Positions 45,721 through 57,495 are shown, counted from the stretch's first letter. The stretch: 64,000 nt of DNA from Pterois miles (GCA_947000775.1 CAMQGK010000567.1:3267001-3331000); one strand, 5' to 3'. The notes: generated by a model not told the origin, from the sequence alone. Translations and numbers: made by a program.

Positions 45721-46580
45721 ACTGAATTTATATTTTTAACAAAAGGCTTCATTTTTTTAATCTACAGTATAATGGTTAATACACTACGTTGTAATCTAAC
45801 AATCTATAACTCTGCAAATATGTTTAATATCTTTCTAAAACATTTCTGCTGTATTGGTCCTCCACGTAACTAAGACTATAGAAGGGTAAATAACAGTCTA
45901 CATCGAATTATTCCAAAGGACATACATGAGGGGTCTATGTTGTGTGTGGTCATTGGCTGAAAATAGATTGAGAGACTGCACTAAAGGATAATAGGTCCTA
46001 ATAATAGGAGTATAAAATGGTGTTTGAATGATGTACTTGAAGTATCAATTATTCCCTGTTCTGTTACGTCTCCACCTTCTGTCTGGACTCGTAGGTGTTA
46101 CTCATGCTGTCACAACCCTCTCATCACTGGTACTGATTTGCCCACACTCACCACCCTCCACTCTAAATGACCTCCCTTCTGCCATCCCTTGAAATCAGCA
46201 GCGTCTGCCCTCGTCCGTCTCTCTAATCTGGACATTTTAATGCCTTAAGTCTTGATCAAACTTCCTCTACCAAACCGTCTTCCTTGACGTCGGACAGACT
46301 CTGACCCTCCAGCTGACTGCCCCGCTCAGCCTCTTACTTTCAGTTTCACCTGTGTCAAACCATCTGCCCGTCTCTCACCAGTCTGAATACATGTGATTGT
46401 TCATGTCGTTGAACAGTCACACCAACACAGTGTGGGACCCCCGGACTCCTTTGTACTGTTGATTTCTGACTTCTGCGGCTGTCTTTGTTCGGAGGCTGCT
46501 ATGGTTCCCAATTATAAAAGCGAAATGTTGTAAATGATTAACAGTTGAGTAATGCGGCAACAACGAAATGTTAAGCGTTT
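45721..46580. other. Intergenic, no gene seen
   Basis: AT-rich, then a pyrimidine-rich stretch (46060-46390) with no lasting open frame. Part may belong to the hAT-like element at 45637. Confidence 0.35.
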
Positions 46581-46589
46581 TACATATGA

Positions 46590-47135
46590 CTATCAAAGTT
46601 AATGCATTAACGCAAATATATTTTAACGCCACTAATTTCTTTAAAGCAACTTGCAATTTTTTGCTTGTAGTGGGCTCAGTTTTCAAGCTAGAGTGAAGAT
46701 ACTGGTGTCATACGGATTCCTGTTTGGAAGGAATCTAAGTTCGCTGGCCATTTTCAAAGGGGTCCCTTGACCTCTGACCTCCAGATATGTGAATGTAAAT
46801 AGGTTCTATGGGTACCCACCCGTCTCCCCTTTACAGACATGCCCACTTTATGATAATCACATGCAGTTTGGAGCAAGTCATAGTCAAGTCAGCACACTGA
46901 TACACTGACAGCTGTTGTTGCCTGTTGATTTGAGCATATTTTTGATGCTAAATGCAGTAACTGTGAGCGTTTCTGGACAATATTTGTCATTGATTTGTGT
47001 TGTTAATTGATAGATATATACATACATTTGCATAAAGCAGCCAACTCCCATGTTGATTAGAGTATTAAACGTGAAATCTCCCTTTAAGATAAAAAATTAG
47101 TAATTAATTTGCAATGAATCACAATGATATTTGAA
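46590..47135. repeat. Dispersed repeat of the TTAACGC / CATGCAGTTTGGAGCAAGTC family
   Basis: Runs from AAAGTTAATGCATTAACGCA through GGGGTCCCTTGACCTCTGAC, ACATGCAGTTTGGAGCAAGT and ATTTGCATAAAGCAGCCAAC to an AATTTGCAATGAATCACAAT end. The two ends both carry TTAA/AATT-rich, inverted-looking sequence. I recognise this element as common in percomorph genomes; class uncertain. Confidence 0.65.
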
Positions 47136-48990
47136 TCGATAGTTTTATATAAAAAAAAATTATAATTTCTCTTAACCAGTTTCACCAGGAAGCGTAGCTA
47201 CACGCACTTTCTTTGCAAGGACTCTTTCCTGTTTCACAGCGCCTGTGCGGAGTGTACAGCAGGATTAATGTCTGTCTGTGTCACTGCCTGATAGAAACAC
47301 TCGACTACACAAGGTCACATGAGGCTGAAGGAGACGGGAGAGCACCTGCAGTCGGAGAAGTTCACCCCCACTTCTCTCACGTCTCGCTTAACTAACCGAC
47401 GAACATTCCCACCCCTGCCTGCCTGGCATGTCATCACAGAGCCCACACAGCTGACAGGATAATGCCGAGGGCCTCCAGCCTGGGCTATTAATCACGCATC
47501 ATCATTTGACATGTTCCCATCTGCACTTTTTAGTGGTCCTGGCCTGGATTAGATCATTACACATGATGTATGTATGCAGAGCCGCTTGGTAGCAACTTTT
47601 TGAATAGGGGGGAATTCCACTGGCATTACATCATCAGGTGATCCAGATGTACAAACCCGATTGTTGTGCGTTGGATGAAAGACATTCCTGCATAGTTTTG
47701 AGATGTCTGGTGCTGCATGACGGGACTTTTTGTTAATGATCTACCATTTAAACCACTTCTTTCTGTGCTTCCCAGCAGTCAGACTGCTCTTGAGGCCTCA
47801 GTGTTCACACTCATGACCCAGGCCGCCCCCCCCCCCCCCCCCCCCCCCCCAGCTGTCTGCTCATCCTCTTTGTCTGCCTCTCAGACAGAGGTGACTGAAT
47901 ACATGAGGTCAACCTCCAAAGGTTCAAGAGCGCCGCGTAACCCTACACCTCTTCCGCCAAAAACAATAGACCACACCTCCGTCCTCGCTCCCGCTGTCTC
48001 TCTCTCTTACTCAACCACTCTTGTGACCATATAAGGCAAAGAAAAAGACACAGGGGAAGCCAGCGGCTGCTGCTGCTGCTGCTGAGCAAACGGGCCGAGA
48101 GGCAGAGTTGCAGATTTCGTCTACTGACTCAACTTGCGCCGCCTCTCTCAGACCCTGAAACTGTTAATGTTTGCTGTGTGTTGAAATGAAATCACTGATC
48201 TACATGTTTTTGCTGTGTGTGGTTGTGTGTTGAAACGTGTGTGTGCATGCGTGCGTGTGTGTGGGAGTGACTCTGTAACAACACCCAGCTCTGGCATGGC
48301 CTGCTAGCATTCTGTGTTTATAGTAAACACATAACTGTATTTATATTTTAAACACATGCTGCCCTCCACCTTGTTAGCTCGCCGTTGTGTTCCAGACAAA
48401 TACCAACCAGACAAAGCAGCCACTGTCGCTGTTTATATATCGCTCCCATCTTTTCCCCATGCAACGTACACATGGCTTACAATCACATATTGACTACTTC
48501 AGAGATGCTGTCAGATCCGGATTGTAAATTCGCAAAGAGACATCTCAGCAAAAGCAGGGAAAGCTTTGCTTGTTTTCCCTTCACTCCACATTCCTGAGTT
48601 TTGTGAGTCAACATGTGTCTTATCGCTCCTTCCTGTGTTGCTGATTGCTGAGGGAAGGAGGCAGATGGAGGTTGTGGAAACAGGGCGAAACAAAACAAAT
48701 AACCAGTCACTCAACCATACTCTCATTATGTTAATTATCTTAATTGTTATTTGTGGTTCTGGCCTTTTAGGTGCACACAAACATGTTGCTTTGATTCAAG
48801 AGGCTTTGTGATGTGAAGTAGTCTTGTTGGGTTTGTACATGGCTGGGGAATGATGTCGAACAAAACACAAGGGCTGGTCGCTGGAATTAGCGGCAGTGTG
48901 TTTACACTGAGTTCACATTCAAGTGTGTGTGTTGAATTTTCCCTGTCAGGTAAGAGGTCACGGGGAGAGGATCAGGGTCAGAGCGAGGAG
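47136..48990. other. Intergenic with simple repeats, no gene seen
   Basis: Contains a poly(C) run at 47826-47850, a (GCT)n run at 48067-48085 and a GTGTGTGT region near 48225-48265. A 105-codon frame crosses the poly(C) run and is not credible. Nothing else is supported. Confidence 0.4.
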
Positions 48991-48994
48991 AGCA

Positions 48995-49988
48995 TTAAAG
49001 CTGCACTCGGTAACTTTGAGCAAATTCGGTCCATCCATCTGCAACCGCTTATCCCGTTAGGGGTCACGGGAGGGCTGGAGCCGATCCCAGCTGGCATTGG
49101 GCGAAGGCAGGGTACAGCCTGGACAGGTCGCCAGTCCATCGCAGATCGTTTAGATTGTGGGAGAAAACCAGAGAACCTGAAGAAAACCAACGCTAACACG
49201 GGGAGAACATGCAAACTCGGACCCAGGCTGGATTCAAACCTGCGACCCTCTTGCTGTGAGGCGACCAGCAAATGTGATAAAAAGTTATTTTTATAAAATA
49301 GTCACTATATCCTGACAGTATTGCACAAGACAGCTAATCTGTGAAGAAAAATCATGATCCTCTGTGTCCTCTCGTGCTCCTAATGATATTTGCAAGATTA
49401 CACCACGCTCAACCAAAAACAACAAATCAGAGCCGAGCTGTCTCTGAGCAGCTGTCAATCAAAATATGAAGATTCTGTTACTGTAATGACTATTTCTCAC
49501 CTAAACGATTTCAGAAGCATCACGTAGTGTGCTGTTTAGCTGTAAAATGAGAAAATTTGTGACCCGGCAGCCATGTTGAAAACAGTCGAGCCAAAAATAA
49601 GCACCGGCCACCGAGCACAGCAAACATTCTCATTGTACAGTTAAACTATAAGATGTTTCTGGAAACAACTGAGGAGAGAAATAAACATTACAGAAACAGA
49701 CTATTGACTCATATTTAATCAGCGCTGCCTAGTTTGATTGAATTTGACTGTTTGATCCAGCAGTGATTGACAGCTGCGTTAGACGCAGTTCGGTTCTGAT
49801 TGGTTGTTTTCGTTTGGGCGCAGTGAAATCTTGTAAATACCATTAAGAGCACTACGAGGACACAGAGGAACATGAACATTTTTTTTAATCACACTTTATC
49901 TGTCTCATGCAGTATTGTCAGGGTATAATATATATATAATATAAACCTTTTTATCATGTTTGCTCAAAGTTACCAACTGCAGCTTTAA
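48995..49988. mobile_element. TTAAAGC(T/A)GCA inverted-repeat element, copy 1, interrupted by a LINE tail
   Basis: Left end TTAAAGCTGCACTCGGTAAC then TTTGAGCAAA; right end TTTGCTCAAAGTTACCAACT then GCAGCTTTAA: inverted repeats of about 30 bp. Internal CACTATATCCTGACAGTA and AACAACAAATCAGAGCC occur in the other copies. The reverse LINE tail at 49029-49268 splits it just inside the left repeat. No transposase. Confidence 0.8.
49029..49268 (-). mobile_element. LINE 3' tail, second copy (reverse)
   Basis: Reverse-strand match to 29096-29322: GGTCCATCCATCTGCAACCG, GGAGCCGATCCCAGCTGG, GGCAGGGTACAGCCTGGAC and GGGGAGAACATGCAAACTC. This copy extends further 5' than the other one. The 148-codon plus-strand frame and 97-codon minus-strand frame here are by-products. 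Confidence 0.8.
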
Positions 49989-50174
49989 ATCCATCAGAGC
50001 TTTAGACGCAGTGGAAACACAAACAGGAGTGTGCAAAATGGACTTTTAGTTCCTGGTTTAATTGTTGAATTTAGTTCCTCTGGTTTCATATTTCCTGAAA
50101 CGTTTTGGTTGAAAATTGCAAGAAGCCATTGTGTAGAATAAAGCTGTTCTCTCTGTTTTGCCACACTGCTAATC

Positions 50175-51016
50175 AATCTTTGAGAAGAGAAATAGACATT
50201 ACAGTATCAGAGTACTGATTCATATTTGATTCGTGCCGCCTAGTTTGACCGATTGGAGTTCACAATTGGTTGTTTTGGTTTGGGTGAGGTGAAATCTTGC
50301 AAATACCATTAGGAGCACTCAGGGCTGGCTTTAGGCATTGACCGTATAGGCGTTCGCCTAGAGCACCACCTTCTGTCCTTCTGGGGGCGCTGGTCGCTCT
50401 CTTTAAAGCCAACAATATCAGGGGCCACTTGTTTATTTTTATTATAATATATACAGTTATTTATGAAAATAAAAATCTTAATTTTTGTCTTAAAACCATC
50501 GTGATGTTTGATGTGTGTTGCAGAGTCACAGGGCCAGGATTTGGGTTCTGGGGCTTGAGCACTAATGGTCTTGACACACCATCGATGAGCGTCCGTAGGC
50601 CTAGTTTTTTCGGTATGCCCCACACCGTCGGCACTAGTTTGCCTGTGTTGGAGGTATTTCCGCCGATTCAGCATGTTGAATCGGTGGCGGAGCTGACAAA
50701 TCGAGACAAATCACTGATTGCCGGTTCAGCTACAGTGCATGAAGAGAGAAAGGGAAGTAACTAAGGCAAGAAAATGAGGAAAGTCAAGAGGAAAAATGCC
50801 GAAGGCTCTTCACATTTTTTCCCCAGCTTAACCCTCCCCCTAGAGTGGTGCAGAGGGAGGTCCGCTTAGGGCACCGAAAAGCCTAGAGCCGGCCCTGGGA
50901 TCACCAGAACATGATTGTTTTCATCTGTCTCATGCACTACAGTCGGGATATAGAGACAGTTTCATAAAGATAGATTTTTATCATATTTGCTCAAAGTCAC
51001 TGACTGCAGCTTTAAA
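50175..51016. mobile_element. TTAAAGC(T/A)GCA element, copy 2, interrupted by a hAT-like element
   Basis: Host text AGAAATAGACATTACAGTAT and GTGAAATCTTGCAAATACCA runs to 50319, resumes at 50898 and ends CTCAAAGTCACTGACTGCAG then CTTTAA. The left end is truncated or too decayed to see. Confidence 0.7.
50320..50897. mobile_element. hAT-like non-autonomous element (CAGGGCTGGCT ends)
   Basis: The left end CAGGGCTGGCTTTAGGC and right end GCCTAGAGCCGGCCCTG are inverted repeats typical of hAT elements. The flanking eight bases, GGAGCACT and GGATCACC, agree at six positions and fit an aged 8-bp target duplication. No transposase frame. Confidence 0.75.
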
Positions 51017-52160
51017 CGACCTGTTTACATCTGAGCTACATATATACATGAATATGGCGTCATGCATGAGGGCACAGACACACTCTCACCCAGACACTGA
51101 AGCGTGAACGCCCACACACATGAATTCACACAAATGATTACACAGCGAGAGTGGTCAGTGAGTTAACATGCCACCCTTTTAACATGCTGTCAGTGAATGG
51201 GCCTTTTCTTTCTGACTGAATGATATAATGGTTTTACACACCCTGAATTACAGACACACCCTGCTGCTATTACAACCGGCTGAAGGAAAAAGAAAAAGAG
51301 AGAGAGAGAGAGAGTAGGTCACAGCGAAGAGCGGGAGGCAGAGGGAGGGAGGGAGGGAGATAGTGAGGTCAGAAGTGTCCATATTTGGTAATTCATGCCT
51401 GCGTATTAATCCTGTGTTTCTCTCTGTGCCCACTTGTGTTTGTTTTGTGTCACTGGTGTGTAATTTGTGTACTTTTTCAGCACAAGGTTTTTATTATGTG
51501 TGAACATTTTGTTGTTTAGAAATATTTGTTTATTTTAAGTCTTTCTTTTACTCCTTCCTCATTCTCCTCCTCTCTCAGCATCTGGTCCTGCTCAAGTAAT
51601 GGGTGACAGGGTGACCTTTGACCTGCCCGCTCAAAATTTCGGATATTTCCCATCCATCCCTGAGAGGGAGAGAGTGTGAGATTTTATTGAGTTTTCCAGA
51701 CAGGCACGCTGAATGTTCGATGTTTTGCTCTATACGTACATGTGATGCCCAGCTGCTAGGAAAACACACAGACACATTCCTGTCATAGTGACACATAGTG
51801 AACGTAAATCACACGCTGAACAGAAAATGTGATTTTCCCATGTTTGTCAGTGGATGCCAGCCATACCTGTTAGAATTTAACTTCTCTGGGTAAATTGGCA
51901 TAAGAGTTGCTTTTGTGTGGTTTGCTGCAGCAGCTGTGTTGATGTCACCTGTGGAAGCACTATTTGTGGCAGATTGTGTAAAAAGTTGTTTATTCCTGGT
52001 TCACAAAGCAACATCATCTGTTTCTTATTCCTGCATCCTCTGAATGTAGAAAGGAAGACAAAACATAGAGGTCAAGAGAGGAATCACCTACAATTCCTCT
52101 AAAGCAGTAATTCTTTCTTTTTCTCGACATACCCACTGCCCTGTCAGATGAACTCATACA
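51017..52160. other. Intergenic, no gene seen
   Basis: Has an (AG)n/(GGGA)n purine run at 51287-51360. No element with defined ends and no gene. Confidence 0.4.
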
Positions 52161-52162
52161 CC

Positions 52163-52217
52163 CTTTAAAGAGGACCTATTGTGCCTTTTGACTTGTTCCC
52201 TCTGTTAGTGCATTATA
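52163..52217. mobile_element. Left-end fragment of the TTAA-flanked element, copy 4
   Basis: TTTAAAGAGGACCTATTGTG matches the left end of copies 1-3. It is cut off by the Tc1 element starting at 52218. Confidence 0.6.
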
Positions 52218-53270
52218 CAGTTGCAAGAAAAAGTATGAACCCTTTGGGATTACTTGGATTTCTGCATAAATTGGTCATAAAATGTGTTCTGATCTTCATC
52301 TAAATCACAACAACAGTCAAACACAGTCTGCTTAAACTAATGCCGCACAAAAAAATTATGTTTTTATTGAACACAACATGTAAACATTCACAGTGCAGGG
52401 TGGAAAAAGTATGTGAACCTCAAGGCTAATGACTTCTCCAGAGTCACTCTCCTAGAGTGTCAGCTAAAGACTTACAGAAATCTCTGGCACATGCTGACAT
52501 TTTTGTTGACAAATCTACAGTAAGTAAAACATTAAACAAGAATGGAGTTGATGGGAGGACACCACGGAGGAAGCCACTGCTGTTAAAAAAAAAAAAACAT
52601 TGCTGCACGTTTGAAGTTTGCCAAAGAGCACCTGGATGTTAAACAGCACTACTGGCTAAATATTGTGTGGACAGATGAAACCAAAACTAAGTTGTGTGGA
52701 GCGAACACACAACGCTATGTGTGGAGAAAAAAAGGCTCAGCACACCAACATCAAAACCTCATCCCAACTGTGAAATATGGTGGAGGGGCATCATGGTCTG
52801 GGGCTGCTTTGCTGCCTCAGGGCCTGGACGGATCGCTGTCATCGACGGAAAAATGAATTCCCAATCTTATCAAGACATTTTGCAGGAAAGCTTAAGACCA
52901 TCTGTCCGTCAACTGAAGCTCAACAGAGGATGGGTGATGCAACAGGATAACGACCCGAAGTATAGAAGTAAATCAACAACAGAACGGCTTCAACAGAAGA
53001 AAATAGGCCTTCAGGAGCAGCCCAGTCAGAGTCCTGACCTCAACCCTACTGAGATGCTGTGGAATGACCTCAAGAGGGATTCACACCAGACATCCCAAGA
53101 ATATCGCTGAACTGAAACAGTTTTGTAAAGAGGAACGGTCCAAAATTCCTCCTGACCGTTGTGCAGGTCTGAGCTGCAGCTAAAGGAAATGTTTGGTTGT
53201 TATTGCTGGCAAAGGAGGGTCAACCAGTAAATAAATCCAAAGGTTCACACACTTTTTCCACCTTATGTTG
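52218..53270 (+). mobile_element. Tc1-family transposon, right end missing
   Basis: The left terminal repeat starts CAGTTGCAAGAAAAAGTATG after TA, with a second repeat unit GTGGAAAAAGTATGTGAACC about 180 bases in: the long IR/DR layout of many fish Tc1 elements. On the right only the inner part of the inverted repeat (CAAAGGTTCACACACTTTTT) is left before sequence turns into A/T homopolymers. The outer right terminus is absent. Confidence 0.85.
52457..53110 (+). pseudogene. Tc1 transposase remnant with DDE positions still visible
   Basis: The frames at 52457-52642, 52611-52856 and 52694-53110 are successive parts of one transposase broken by frameshifts, one of them next to an A run at 52586-52598. 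The N-terminal part shows the DNA-binding region (VSKTLNKNGVDGRTPRRKP). The catalytic region retains WTDET, QQDNDPKY and NPTEMLWNDLK, which hold the D, D and E of the Tc1 DD34E triad. The N-terminal third before residue VSAKDL-like sequence is missing. Not functional. Confidence 0.88.
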
Positions 53271-53274
53271 TGAA

Positions 53275-53311
<37 letters not shown>

Positions 53312-53719
53312 AAATTTTTTTTTTTATTTATTTAAATAAACAGTGTTTGTTTATTTTTTTGTGTTATATAAAAAAAAAAAAAAATAATATATAAAATAAA
53401 TATAAAAATAAAAAAAATATAAATTTTTTTTTTATATAAATAAATATATTGATGAGAAAAAAAAAGTAAAAAAAAAAAAAAAAGAAAGAGAAAGGCGCAC
53501 ACACAAAAAAAAAACAGTGGTCAAAAAAAGAAAAAAACGCGACGTTAGACTTTTTTTTTTTTATTTTGTAATGAGGAGAAAAAAAAATAAAAAAAAAAAA
53601 ACAACTGCATAGTATATATTTTAAAGAAAAAAAAAAAAGAGGGGGGAGAGGAGGGGCGGTGGAGGGGATGAGATAAGAAAAGAAAAGAGATATAAAAAAG
53701 TAAAAAAAAAAAAAAAAAA

Positions 53720-53755
<36 letters not shown>

Positions 53756-54085
53756 AAAAAAAATAAAAATCAATAAACAAAAATATAAATTTTTAAATTT
53801 ATATTAAATATATATATATATAAAATATATAAAAAAAAAAATATAAATATATTTTTATTTTTTATTTTTTTTGGAAATTGGGGATGGGAATAAATGGATG
53901 GGTGGGGGTGGGGATTGAGCCCCTCGCCCCCCCCCCCTCCCCCCCAACCCTCCAAAATAGTGGGCCAAGAGGGGGAAAAGGGGGGAGGGGGGGGGAGCGC
54001 GAACCTCACTCATAAATGGTAAAAGGGGAAGGGGGGGAGGAGGGGGAGGGGGGGGGGGAGAGAGAATAAAAGAAAAAAAAAATTA
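53271..54085. other. Homopolymer-rich low-complexity block, probable assembly or consensus fault
   Basis: About 600 bases of almost pure A and T runs are followed by about 200 bases of G and C runs, with sharp edges. It begins exactly inside the right inverted repeat of the Tc1 element. Composition and run lengths differ from every other part of the window and do not form a tandem repeat. Poly-Phe frames here are not genes. Confidence 0.7.
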
Positions 54086-55720
54086 AATTTTGTTTTTACT
54101 TTTCCCACCCCCGCACCGGCATCACATGCCCTTATCTAAACTCCCTTTCATTTTAATCGTCAAAGCCGCTGATTTTTCAATCCATGTTTCACACAGAGAA
54201 AGTGAAAAATATTTATTAATTTCCATTGCTAATGTCTCCCTTCTGGTTGTTGTGGCATGTGCATTGGCTCTGTGCCTTCATTTCCACTCAGCAAACTGGC
54301 CTCAGATCACCCAATCTAAATCCCAGGAGAGTATTTGAAGCAAACAGGTTCACATTGTACTGTTTCATAGTTCTGTGTAGTGTTTGGCAGAGCTTTCATC
54401 TCTGCATCCATCATCTCACTCATCCCTTTTTTGTTCACTTTTCTGGTGCACAATCCCGCCATCCCCTCCTCTCTTCTAACACTGATTTAATTCCATCCCT
54501 CATTTTTTAAATCCAGTTAAACAGCTATTCTCCAGATATCTGTTGCTTCATCTTTGATTTAATCTGTATGAACATGTCTTCTCTATACTGTACAAATATC
54601 AATCTTCCTCATCGCTGCTCTTTTCAAGAACAAGTCAGGCCTTTTTGAAGAGCCAACGAAAACAAATGTCAGGAGTGATGTGAGGTCTGAACAAGTGTTT
54701 CCCTCCTTCACATTTAATTAGATCATCACCTGCAGCAGTTCCCATGTAGTGACAGCGTGTCTGGTCATGAATCTAGGCTTACCTGTTTTGAGTGATGGGA
54801 AACTGTGAGAGTAAATAACACACCTGTGCTGCACTTGTTGTCTCTTGATCTAATCGTTTATCTGAGAGGTGCACAGGTGGATTTATATAAATGCAAAAAA
54901 TCAATGCAAAATTCAAGTAAACAAGCACTGACCACTGACAGAACATGCTAAAACGTGCAGTTAAGAGTTTCAAAGTGAAAGTGAGCAACTTCTTCAAAAG
55001 TAGAACTTAAGCAAGCCTAAATTGTTTACATAAAGTAGTTATACAAACTAAATATCTCAATTCCCTTGGTGGAAACAGGGGCCAGTAGGGTGAACCTCTA
55101 TTTTTAACAGTGACATGATGTTTTGACGTCCAAGGCCAATATCCATCCTGCCAAAGTAGGCCTAGGGTGAGAAACTTGCTCCCTGTTGTGCTGTTGACCT
55201 CTGACCTTTTGGAATGGAGAAAAAAAAAACTAACATGGATAAACAAAATGTTGTATTGTTGATATAACACCTATGAATATATCATATTTCCAGTATCAGA
55301 TAGAGGCAAATGCACAGTTGGCAAATGCACAGCATGTTAAAATATTGCCAGGGTTTTGCTACAGTTAAAAATGTACATTGTGGGTTGAAAGTATTTAATG
55401 TAATCCTACTGATGTGAGTAGCAGTATAGAATATCCCAGACAGGTCTGTGTGGGGGATTTGTCTGATATTTGGCAGCCATACAGCAGAAATAGTATGGAG
55501 CCATCAGTGCTACTTGTTTTCAAAGCAGATGGTGGTCAGACCGACTGTTGACACATGAGGGAGGCCCTGGATGATGCAGCCCATCCTGAAAGTGACTGGT
55601 ACTTATATGGTCATAAAAATCCTTAGTATGCACATACCTCTCTCATTAAACACAGCTTTATCTGTAGCCCTCTGCCCTCCCTCCTCTTTCAAGTTCAGCT
55701 TTTCCTGCGCTCTTTGCCCT
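54086..55720. other. Intergenic upstream of the 55.7-kb promoter
   Basis: Ordinary sequence without recognised repeats or genes. It may contain distal control elements of the next gene; none can be shown. Confidence 0.4.
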
Positions 55721-55739
55721 GCCCAGTGGCCGTCACCCT

Positions 55740-55880
55740 TCCACTAAAGCGCGTCTGTGATTGGCCCAAAGTGTGCGGATTATCAAAGCGCGGCGGCCAT
55801 TGGTCAGAGAGGCGGTACATGCGGACCGGAGCCCGCCTCGTCCTGGACCGCACCCCGGCTCCGGCTGGCTACGTACCGAG
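55740..55880 (+). promoter_or_regulatory. CCAAT/CpG promoter, probably of myh9
   Basis: CpG-rich sequence with two inverted CCAAT boxes (GTGATTGGCC at 55757-55766 and CCATTGGTC at 55798-55806) and no TATA box. It is followed by an untranslated exon. TXN2 and MYH9 are neighbours in the same orientation in vertebrates, and MYH9 has a non-coding first exon and a long first intron; the assignment rests on that order, not on any coding sequence here. Confidence 0.5.
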
Positions 55881-56131
55881 TGAAATTACGCGAACCAGTG
55901 AGCAGCCAGTGAAGGAGGGAGGGCAGAAGGAAGAGGGGGAGAGAAAAAAAGATAGAAAGAGTGACTGGAGTGGAGAAAGAGAGAGAGAGGAAGCGAGCGC
56001 TGTAGTTTATCCTGAACTCTCTGCGAAGCTGCTGTCGACGGGAAGAGAAGTTTGACTCACGGCGACGCTGACTGAGCCATCCCGGTTGTTGTTAGCCACC
56101 CTCTGAAAGGCGTCCTGCACCCTAAAAGCAG
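55850..56131 (+). other. Untranslated first exon, probably of myh9
   Basis: Purine-rich GC-rich leader ending at the donor AAAGCAG|GTAATA (last exon base 56131). No convincing start codon context is used before the donor; an open frame from 55714 ends inside the exon. The 5' limit is approximate. No coding exon follows within 7.9 kb, as expected for a long first intron. Confidence 0.45.
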
Positions 56132-56861
56132 GTAATATTCTCAGCTTGAACACTTTTGTCCGCCATGCTCCCTCTATGTTACCCTTTCATAACTCATTCA
56201 ATCTGCCCGTCACTCCAGCAAGTGCAGTGAACCAGGAAGCCCGGCTGCTAGTTCACTGCAACTTCAGCAACCGCGAAGGGCGGAGTGGTTCGTCCTCAGC
56301 ACACTCAAACCGAGCTTTATTGGACTTTTTGAGCACACGACTCCACGGTATTGTTCTCAAACTCCAGTACGCGTACGTGTGTGCGATATGCGTCGTCAAA
56401 TACAGTGTCAGCATTGTGGCAGCTGGCGAGAAGCTAAAAGCCATAGCGGCGGAGGCAGGAAGTGATCCGCTTGAATGAGTTGCAGAAAGGGCCGGTGGAG
56501 AGTTTGAGAGGGATGGAAATGAAAGAAAAGTGAGTTGACGTGTACGCCGGCTCCGTCGGGGACACCGGGGGCTGCGTTGTTAATCTGCGGTCTGTAGCGG
56601 GTAGAAACGGACGCCGTGTGTGGCCGGTGGGTGTCTGGCTCGCGGCATGACGTCACTAGTGTACCGGTAGACTGAAAAAACGGCGCCGCGCTTCTCCGCC
56701 GACCAGCTCGGCCTCATGTCGTCCGCATGTATGTGCACACTACGCCCTTCTTTACATGCAATCCTGCTGCTAAGCCCCGTTGCTGGGGGGCCCTTGAGGG
56801 GTTTTCAAGCCCCCCTCAGCTCAGGAGGAAGACATTTGACTGTGATTTAGTTCACTAGAGG
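56132..56861. other. CpG-rich start of the probable myh9 intron 1
   Basis: CpG density stays high to about 56720 (for example CGGCGCCGCGCTTCTCCGCC at 56681-56700), so the CpG island spans promoter, exon 1 and early intron. Alternative first exons are possible. No protein-like frame is found. Confidence 0.45.
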
Positions 56862-57495
56862 TTAAAGCAGCAGTAGGCAGAATATTTTAGGCATCGTTGG
56901 GCAAAAAAAAAACTTTTCAGCAGATTGTAATTCAAGTGTTCTGGGAGCGATCTAGAGTCCTGCACCCCCTCATGGCTCTGTTTTCAGGCTTTATAAAAAA
57001 ATAGCCCATGAGAGGAGATTCTGGCTAATCACAGGTCATTTTCAGAGAAATTTCCTATTGGCTGTGCTGCAGCAGGTGGGCGGTACTTGCTGTTTTCTCA
57101 GCAGATCTCAACATGGCTGCCAGGTCTTAAACTTTGTCATTTTACAGCTAAACACAATGTTTCTGAAAACATTTGAGGTGACAAATCATCATTACAGTAA
57201 CAGAATATTGATATTTGATCAGCACTGCTGAGTTTGACCGTTTGGTCAGAGTTCACGAGTAATTGGCAGCTGCTCAGAGACGGCAGGCTCCAGCTCGGCT
57301 CTGATTGGTTGTTTTCCTCCAGTCTGTGAAATCTTGCAGATGCCATCAGGAGCATCGGAGGACACAGAGGCACATGATTATTTTAAGATTACCTGTCTCA
57401 TGCTCTACTGTCAGGATATGGTGACTTTTTTTTTTTTATAAAAATAACTTTTAAAAAAATCATATTTGCTCCATTTCTACCCACTGCTGCTTTAA
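56862..57495. mobile_element. TTAAAGC(T/A)GCA inverted-repeat element, copy 3, complete
   Basis: Left TTAAAGCAGCAGTAGGCAGA and right CTACCCACTGCTGCTTTAA are inverted repeats. Internal CAACATGGCTGCCAGG, TTCTGATTGGTTGTTTTC equivalents and TACTGTCAGGATATGGTGAC match copies 1 and 2. It is the only copy in the window with both ends and no insertion. Confidence 0.8.

Noticed and set aside
47717..48034. 105-codon frame with a poly-Pro run
   Set aside because: Created by a poly(C) tract; no ATG context, splice sites or family resemblance.
48850..49296. 148-codon frame
   Set aside because: Lies across the reverse LINE tail and MITE boundary; it joins unrelated repeats.
53364..54009. Poly-Phe and Gly-rich minus-strand frames
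   Set aside because: Translations of the homopolymer block that is probably an assembly fault.
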